A stretch of 12,628 nucleotides of DNA. Origin: DAONDQ01 sp035402645 (GTDB lineage: Bacteria; Cloacimonadota; Cloacimonadia; Cloacimonadales; DAONDQ01). The stretch covers positions 1 to 12,628 of the forward strand of contig DAONDQ010000082.1 of the NCBI GenBank assembly GCA_035402645.1, written 5' to 3'. Both the position numbers and the translations under genes were made by a program. Of this stretch, positions 7,940 to 12,628 are shown piece by piece. The notes below the pieces were generated by a model. It ran no database searches, had not been told where the DNA came from, and saw only the letters and a program-made list of their open reading frames with translations. Position 1 is the first letter of the stretch; each line of letters opens with the position of its first letter.

Positions 7940-10900
7940 TTATTGTATCATTTTCTGTAATTCCGTCCATTTCACAGGTTCTTTTCGATTCGCAAATGTG
8001 TTCAAAATCTCCACGATATTGGAACGTTCATATTCCTTAATGGCAACCACTCGATATGACATATGCGAACTATACCTGGCAACGCGGGAATGAACAAAAT
8101 TGGTTGTATCCGTCCACCAGAGATAGTAGTAATCGGAATCAAGACCGGTATCACCCTGTCCATTGAATAAAACAACATAGCAGTCAGGAGTGATCGGTAC
8201 ATCCAGGACATTTGTTGTGACTGCATCCCAACTTAAATGAGCATCATTCCCCACCATATCAATAACTAAATTCTGTGGTGGAGATGGAGGTGCATAGGTT
8301 GCAGTGCCTGCTAGACCAATTACAACGGTTGATTTATTATGAGCATCTGATATAATGACAAGAGAATCCCGAATCAAACCTGTTGAATGGGGTTCAAAGT
8401 ATATATTAACCATGCAGCTTTGACCTGGTGCCAAAGGTTGGCTTAATTCTGAAGCATCAAAATGGAACGATGAATTCCCATTCCAGAGATGTTCATCCGT
8501 AAAATTCATAAGGTAATTACCAACGTTTTGAATTCTTAATTGATAGTTTGCAGATTGTGCTCCAATATAAGTGATAGGGAAGAGAACTTTTAAAGTATCC
8601 ATCTGTATCCTCGGGAATGCCACGGCAGAGATATAACTCGTTTTTATGCATGTTTTATCTGACCATCCGTCATTAACGGTCAATGACACAGTATAATTAC
8701 CTCTGGCTTCATATGTATGCTGAGGATTGATTTCCGAGGAAAATTCTCCATCACCAAAATCCCATTCCCAATTTGTCACAGTTGGACTTGATTGACTGGT
8801 GAATTGTACGGGTAACGGAACTTCTCCGCTTAATGGGCCGGCATTGAAATCACATACAAAATTGTAACCATATCCTGACAATTTGATCACTTTAGTATTA
8901 CTATTTGTTGGATCTGATGAAATTATATTCATGTTATAATCATAATTCTGTACTGCTGATGGTGTAAAGCTTACCATGATGATTTTAGACTGACCCGTAG
9001 TTAGAGTTAATGGCAAGCCTCCAGGTACAGTAACAGTAAAATTATTTGATAATGGCACGATACTAAAGACATCCAAGTTACGATATCCCTGGTTAGACAA
9101 TGTTAGGGTTTTTGTTGCTGTAAAATTCATATCGACATAACCAAAATCTAATGTGTCTGTATCTGAACTTATTATTTCGGAGGATGGCGCGATCTCAGCA
9201 AGACTGCGTGGTACCAATTGGAATGCAGTATTGTACTGCAGACAAATGCCGGTATAATCCATAGGTGAATTCGTGAATGCGGCACCAATATAATCAAGAT
9301 CTGCATAGGCTGTACGTAAAACACCAGCACCACTCTGATCTGTAATTACATAATTTGTGGATGCTGTAAAAGGAGATACTGCTGCAGGATCAATCGACAC
9401 ATTGGTTACATGGATCAGTTTAGCCTGATAACTTGCATCCAAGGCTGCTAATGTTACAATGGTCGGAGTGACTACATTACCTATAGAGGTAGGAGCGCCG
9501 GCATCCAGGAGAGGAACAAACTCGAGCATTTGACCGTAATTAGTAAGAGTGCCAACGATACCTGTTATACCGTCACCCAGGTTATAAGATGTGGTCATTT
9601 TGGGTGGATTCGGATCATAGATCTGTATTGCACCAGTGGCATCCTGGATATACTTATTCTTTGTTGTTACAGACGGGCTACCGGTCGTAACTGAAGATTG
9701 TAGTGTCAGGATTGCTTCACCTGTGAGTCTGTAGGGAATTAATCCAACCGTACCAGCACGTAAAGCTGCAATATTAGCAACGTTGATTGGGAAAGTATAA
9801 GTTCCGGTTTGAACTGCACTATCAACCCAACCGGTCTTGTAGCCGACAGCTTTGATTGTTGTCGTTGCACTGATTGAGAAAGGTCCTGTATATAGAGTAC
9901 CAACTGTAGCAGTTGGTTCGGTAACTCCATCTGTAGTATAACGAATGGAAGCACCGGCTGTCGCACAATTGATCGTGACAAGCTGGCTGCCTGAGTATAC
10001 GATTCCAGGTGTTGGATCGAATGTGGGTACAGCAACTATATCGAGGGCACGACCGGTGATAACTACGTCATCAATTGCCAGAGCTTGAGCGTTACTGGTT
10101 GTTGTTCCGCTTGTAACTGCGTAGTTCCAAGCGAGGTATACATTGCCGGCAGCAGGAACGTTTACAGGTAAAAGCGCATTTGTAACAGCCATTGTTGCGC
10201 CTGGGCTTGGAGAATAACCGGTGTTATCGGCATCTCCACCGGCAAAGGAAGTAATAAAATTAGTACCGGCATTCGTCCATGCTACACCATCTAATGAATA
10301 GTACATCTGAATACTGAAGCCAACCACGTTAATGCCTTTCCTGAATTTCTCGGCATTATAACTGATTTCTAATGCTGTGATCGCATCGACACCTGTATTT
10401 GTTAATTTAGCATACAGGTTTCCGCTTTTTGTGGCACTGCTTGAGGAAAGGAAACCAACACTACGGTCAGTAGCAGCAAGATAATCACCTGCGCCGAAGT
10501 TGTAGACACCGTTACCGGCAGTCGTACTTAAATTGTCACCACCAACTCTACTCACATCAGTTGCAGTCAAAGCAGATGCATAAGATCCAACAAAGCGAAC
10601 GGTCGTATTTTTATCAGCTCTCCAATCTTGCGGTAGATTGGTTCCATAAGTGGCAATCGGAAAGGTTACACCCATGTAATCAAAGTTTTCACGTAAAGTT
10701 GTATTAACGGCAATGTTCAAAGGAGTACCGGTGCCAGTGCCATATACATTGAGACTCGTTGTCAAGCCATCGGCAACGTGAGTCACAACACCGTCGTTTG
10801 TGCCGTATCCGATTGGTGTGAAATGAACATAAATTGAACCATTATAAGTGGCAGCCACTGAGATCGAACTCAGGTATGTCCCATCTGCAGTATCACATAC

Positions 10901-12118
10901 TTGATAGCCTGCAGGTGCAGTAATGACGATATCTCCCGTTAAATTCGTACCAGTTAGCGTGTAAGATTGATAAGCGGAAGTTGTACCTGCAGTCGTTGAG
11001 AAAGTACGAGATGTTGGATTGACTATTATCGAAGCTACCGTAGTTGCGGTTGCATCGAGTGTAAGATATACGGGATCTGCATTAACTGCTGTAAGTGAAA
11101 TTACATCTGTGGTAAAGTGACCGGGAGCCACTGGTGTATATTTCACAGAAATTGTCTGTGTGGCAGATGAGACTTCGATGGATGAAGCCCAGCTAGGAGA
11201 TTCATCTGCATATAATAGATAGTCAGTTGGTGCAGTTATCGTAATATTGGAGCCTAAATCATAACCCGTTACCTTAAATGTTTGTATTTGAGGAGTTCCA
11301 ACTAGTGTATTGAAAGTTAGAGATGTTGTAGTTCCAGTATCAATTGCACCTGTTACTACAACAGCAGGATAAACGTCATTCCAAGTCGTTCCAAGTTTGA
11401 TTGCATCAACTGTATATGGAGGAGTGAAGGAACCCTGGCGAAGCATGAAAGCGCCAAGAGAGGTAGGATCTGCTCCGGTTTCCGCAGTAGATATACATGT
11501 AAGAGTTGCTGCTGTTTCCGTACCAGGTGTTGGCGGATTGATCCATAAACGGACTTCATCATTTAAATCGCCCGGTGCAAAAGTATATTTCAAAATGTAC
11601 AAATACGTTGTTCCCGGGTCATAGTCATAACCGGACCAGACGATATTAATGTTTTCAGTGCCCGGAGTGTTTTTAATAATACCTACACGATATTTTGGCA
11701 GAATTGCATCTTTCTGGAACCATATTCTACCATAAAAAGAAGATGGTGGTGTCCCAAAATGAATGGCATAATCAGCAGTAGTACCGGTGGGATTTGCGTT
11801 GATTAGAAAACCGGCATATAAATCACCGGATGTAACTGCTGTGAAGGTTTTGTTGATATCATAGGAACCTGTTACAACATTTGAACAAGCCCCTCCCTCT
11901 CCCGGGGACGAATAGTTGGCATAAGTCAGGCTGGATGCTGTTGCTAAAAAAGGTCCTGTAGTACCACTATGTGATTCCCACCCATCGATTCCAACAACGT
12001 TGGTGTCAACAATAAATGGTGGGATGTCAAAGTCTTCTGTCCAAATGGTTGTGGCAAACAGTGAACTGACTGCTGATACCATAAACAAGCAAAATATTAA
12101 TAAATAGAACCTTTTCAC
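7940..12118 (-). CDS. Giant secreted multidomain protein (lectin-like, Ig-like, PKD, FN3 modules)
   Basis: Exported protein of 1392 residues, likely cell-surface or extracellular; precise function unknown. GTG start at 12118, with AGGAGG at 12128-12123 four nt upstream. Signal peptide 1-22 (MKRF, hydrophobic core, SLFA then TT). Apparent modules in order: jelly-roll/concanavalin-like domain (23-252); two related Ig-like repeats (260-358 and 362-463, each with ITAP..Y and a YTP/FTP strand); a second jelly-roll region (465-690) ending IDDVVITGR; a chitobiase-C/Fn3-associated type domain (697-777, YTTDGVTEPT); an OB-fold or DUF5689-like region (780-976, with YRLTGEAI and YIQDATGAIQIYD); a choice-of-anchor D/ASH-type domain (984-1085); PKD (1090-1165, WEWDFGDG at 1117-1124); a second ASH-type domain (1170-1275); FN3-like (1276-1375). 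Ser/Thr-rich. I see no protease, nuclease or glycosidase motif and no typical T9SS sorting tail. Adhesin, matrix or scaffold roles are guesses. Domain names rest on pattern recognition only. Confidence 0.88.
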   Translation of the reverse strand: MKRFYLLIFCLFMVSAVSSLFATTIWTEDFDIPPFIVDTNVVGIDGWESHSGTTGPFLATASSLTYANYSSPGEGGACSNVVTGSYDINKTFTAVTSGDLYAGFLINANPTGTTADYAIHFGTPPSSFYGRIWFQKDAILPKYRVGIIKNTPGTENINIVWSGYDYDPGTTYLYILKYTFAPGDLNDEVRLWINPPTPGTETAATLTCISTAETGADPTSLGAFMLRQGSFTPPYTVDAIKLGTTWNDVYPAVVVTGAIDTGTTTSLTFNTLVGTPQIQTFKVTGYDLGSNITITAPTDYLLYADESPSWASSIEVSSATQTISVKYTPVAPGHFTTDVISLTAVNADPVYLTLDATATTVASIIVNPTSRTFSTTAGTTSAYQSYTLTGTNLTGDIVITAPAGYQVCDTADGTYLSSISVAATYNGSIYVHFTPIGYGTNDGVVTHVADGLTTSLNVYGTGTGTPLNIAVNTTLRENFDYMGVTFPIATYGTNLPQDWRADKNTTVRFVGSYASALTATDVSRVGGDNLSTTAGNGVYNFGAGDYLAATDRSVGFLSSSSATKSGNLYAKLTNTGVDAITALEISYNAEKFRKGINVVGFSIQMYYSLDGVAWTNAGTNFITSFAGGDADNTGYSPSPGATMAVTNALLPVNVPAAGNVYLAWNYAVTSGTTTSNAQALAIDDVVITGRALDIVAVPTFDPTPGIVYSGSQLVTINCATAGASIRYTTDGVTEPTATVGTLYTGPFSISATTTIKAVGYKTGWVDSAVQTGTYTFPINVANIAALRAGTVGLIPYRLTGEAILTLQSSVTTGSPSVTTKNKYIQDATGAIQIYDPNPPKMTTSYNLGDGITGIVGTLTNYGQMLEFVPLLDAGAPTSIGNVVTPTIVTLAALDASYQAKLIHVTNVSIDPAAVSPFTASTNYVITDQSGAGVLRTAYADLDYIGAAFTNSPMDYTGICLQYNTAFQLVPRSLAEIAPSSEIISSDTDTLDFGYVDMNFTATKTLTLSNQGYRNLDVFSIVPLSNNFTVTVPGGLPLTLTTGQSKIIMVSFTPSAVQNYDYNMNIISSDPTNSNTKVIKLSGYGYNFVCDFNAGPLSGEVPLPVQFTSQSSPTVTNWEWDFGDGEFSSEINPQHTYEARGNYTVSLTVNDGWSDKTCIKTSYISAVAFPRIQMDTLKVLFPITYIGAQSANYQLRIQNVGNYLMNFTDEHLWNGNSSFHFDASELSQPLAPGQSCMVNIYFEPHSTGLIRDSLVIISDAHNKSTVVIGLAGTATYAPPSPPQNLVIDMVGNDAHLSWDAVTTNVLDVPITPDCYVVLFNGQGDTGLDSDYYYLWWTDTTNFVHSRVARYSSHMSYRVVAIKEYERSNIVEILNTFANRKEPVKWTELQKMIQ
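10730..11341 (-). repeat. Tandem Ig-like domain duplication inside the giant protein
   Basis: Residues 260-358 and 362-463 of the giant protein share a strand pattern: an F..T..G..Q.. opening, TGY/TGT-L then I.ITAP..Y, a D/A-rich turn, SSI.V, a T/S-rich strand ending in YTP or FTP, and a closing strand ending in DATAT or YGTGT. This looks like an old domain duplication, since identity is low and confined to core positions. Similar tandem modules are common in surface proteins of FCB-group bacteria. Confidence 0.6.
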
Positions 12119-12163
12119 GTTACCTCCTGAATTTATATAGAATTAATTATATTTTATTTATTA

Positions 12164-12192
12164 ATAATCATTAAATATCATATGTATGTCAA
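12164..12192 (-). promoter_or_regulatory. Candidate sigma70 promoter of the giant gene
   Basis: Reading leftward, a perfect -35 TTGACA (12192-12187) is followed after 17 nt by GATTAT (12169-12164), which matches the -10 consensus at 4 of 6 positions. The surroundings are very AT-rich. It would give a leader of about 35-40 nt before the GTG at 12118, containing the AGGAGG ribosome-binding site at 12128-12123. Confidence 0.5.
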
Positions 12193-12285
12193 TAGAAAAT
12201 TTAATAATACAGTCATATTTGAAGATGATGCAAGTAAGTAATGTGGGTTCACAAATGCAAACCCTTTCTGCCTTCTCTTTTTATC

Positions 12286-12315
12286 CGGAAGGGTCTGCTG
12301 AAGCGGACCCCTACG
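12286..12315. repeat. Palindromic repeat element (copy 2, degenerate)
   Basis: This 30-nt segment matches the palindrome at 7908-7937 at 24 of 30 positions with no gap. The right arm GCGGACCCCTACG (12303-12315) is identical to copy 1, while the left arm (12286-12298) has decayed at three positions and the loop differs. It still folds as an imperfect hairpin. It lies between two divergent genes, so it is downstream of neither and cannot be a terminator for them. This favours a REP-like dispersed element. Its right end is 9 nt upstream of the rightward -35 candidate. Confidence 0.6.
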
Positions 12316-12324
12316 CTTCATTTA

Positions 12325-12352
12325 TTGACAAATATGGCATATTCTCCAAAAT
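12325..12352 (+). promoter_or_regulatory. Candidate sigma70 promoter of the dehydratase-family gene
   Basis: A perfect TTGACA at 12325-12330 is followed after 16 nt by CAAAAT (12347-12352), which matches the -10 consensus at 4 of 6 positions. Transcription would begin around 12359, giving a very short leader of about 13 nt that just contains the AAGGAG ribosome-binding site at 12362-12367. Confidence 0.4.
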
Positions 12353-12371
12353 AACCAAAAGAAGGAGTCAT

Positions 12372-12628
12372 ATGCGTATTGGTTTCACAACGAGCTTCCC
12401 TGTGGAAGTGATTCTCGCTGCAGGACATATTCCGGTTGATCTGAACAACCTGTTCATCACGCAAAAACCTGCTGAATATGTCGATATGGCAGAGCGCGAA
12501 GGTTTCCCGAGAACCATCTGCGCATGGATCAAAGGCATCTATGCAGTTGCTCTCGAGAAACGTGTCGATGAAGTCATCGGCATCATCCAGGGGGATTGTT
12601 CCAACACGCATTCACTCTTATCGACTCT
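12372..12628 (+). CDS. 2-hydroxyacyl-CoA dehydratase family protein (3' partial)
   Basis: The first 85 codons of a gene that runs off the right edge with no stop. The N-terminus MRIGFTTSFPVEVILAAGHIPVDLNNLF, followed by GFPRTICAWIKGIY and VIGIIQGDCSNTHSLL, closely resembles the 2-hydroxyacyl-CoA dehydratase / benzoyl-CoA reductase (HgdB/BadD-E-like) family. Cys50 and Cys76 are candidate ligands of the [4Fe-4S] cluster. Family members are oxygen-sensitive and remove water from 2-hydroxyacyl-CoA, or reduce aromatic acyl-CoA, after ATP-driven one-electron activation by a partner protein. AAGGAG (12362-12367) is 4 nt before the ATG. The substrate, and whether an activator gene follows, cannot be seen here. 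Some members of this family are uncharacterised and stand alone, so a role in amino-acid fermentation is inference. An ORF-only scan can miss it because the frame is open at the window edge. Confidence 0.85.
   Translation, partial: MRIGFTTSFPVEVILAAGHIPVDLNNLFITQKPAEYVDMAEREGFPRTICAWIKGIYAVALEKRVDEVIGIIQGDCSNTHSLLST

Larger units (their letters stand above)
12119..12371. other. Divergent intergenic region
   Basis: This 253-nt gap separates the giant gene (leftward) from the dehydratase-family gene (rightward). It holds an AT-rich stretch (12130-12210) with the leftward promoter candidate, a degenerate copy of the palindromic element (12286-12315), and a rightward promoter candidate (12325-12352). 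A weak inverted repeat, GGGTT (12245-12249) with AACCC (12260-12264), has a 10-nt loop and is probably not significant. I see no small ORF with a convincing ribosome-binding site and no recognisable riboswitch. Confidence 0.7.

Noticed and set aside
10730..11341. CRISPR or short tandem DNA repeat in the giant gene
   Set aside because: The repetition is at protein-domain level with low identity; there are no regularly spaced identical DNA repeats.
12245..12264. GGGTT/AACCC inverted repeat
   Set aside because: Only five paired bases with a 10-nt loop; expected by chance in this length of DNA.
12318..12611. Open frame of 97 codons on the minus strand
   Set aside because: It is antisense to the dehydratase-family N-terminus, which has a good ribosome-binding site and clear family motifs. 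The minus-strand translation resembles nothing.

Overview
The window looks like chromosomal DNA from an anaerobic, double-membraned bacterium with moderately low G+C. The best guess is the FCB side of the tree, for example Cloacimonadota. The grounds are a tripartite RND efflux operon with a TolC-like outer-membrane channel (so a Gram-negative envelope), a very large secreted protein assembled from Ig-like, choice-of-anchor, PKD and FN3 modules in the style of that group, and the start of a 2-hydroxyacyl-CoA dehydratase-family gene, which points to anaerobic amino-acid or aromatic metabolism. The taxonomic assignment is inference; no marker gene is present.

Layout. Bases 1-1667 (+) are the 3' part of an ABC-F translation-factor ATPase whose first Walker A lies upstream of the window. 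Bases 1763-7898 (+) form a compact four-gene operon: a TetR/AcrR repressor, a TolC-like outer-membrane efflux protein, a lipoprotein periplasmic adaptor and an RND inner-membrane pump. Gaps are 1-13 nt and each gene has its own Shine-Dalgarno. The promoter in front of the TetR gene overlaps an inverted repeat, so the operon is probably autorepressed and induced by a ligand or pump substrate. Bases 7940-12118 (-) are a convergent gene for a 1392-residue exported multidomain protein with no recognisable catalytic domain. Bases 12119-12371 are a divergent intergenic region with a promoter candidate on each strand. From 12372 (+) a 2-hydroxyacyl-CoA dehydratase-family gene runs off the right edge.

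The points most worth a second look are these. (1) The RND pump lacks all three canonical proton-relay residues: the TM4 Asp-Asp pair is Thr-Asn, and the TM10 Lys is Asn. (2) A 30-nt palindromic element occurs twice (24/30 identical), once on each side of the giant gene. One copy sits between divergent genes, so it cannot simply be a terminator there. (3) The giant protein has an adhesin-like or scaffold-like architecture without a visible enzyme or sorting domain, and its stop codon is 2 nt from one copy of the palindrome. I found no CRISPR array, tRNA, rRNA, transposase or clear defence system.
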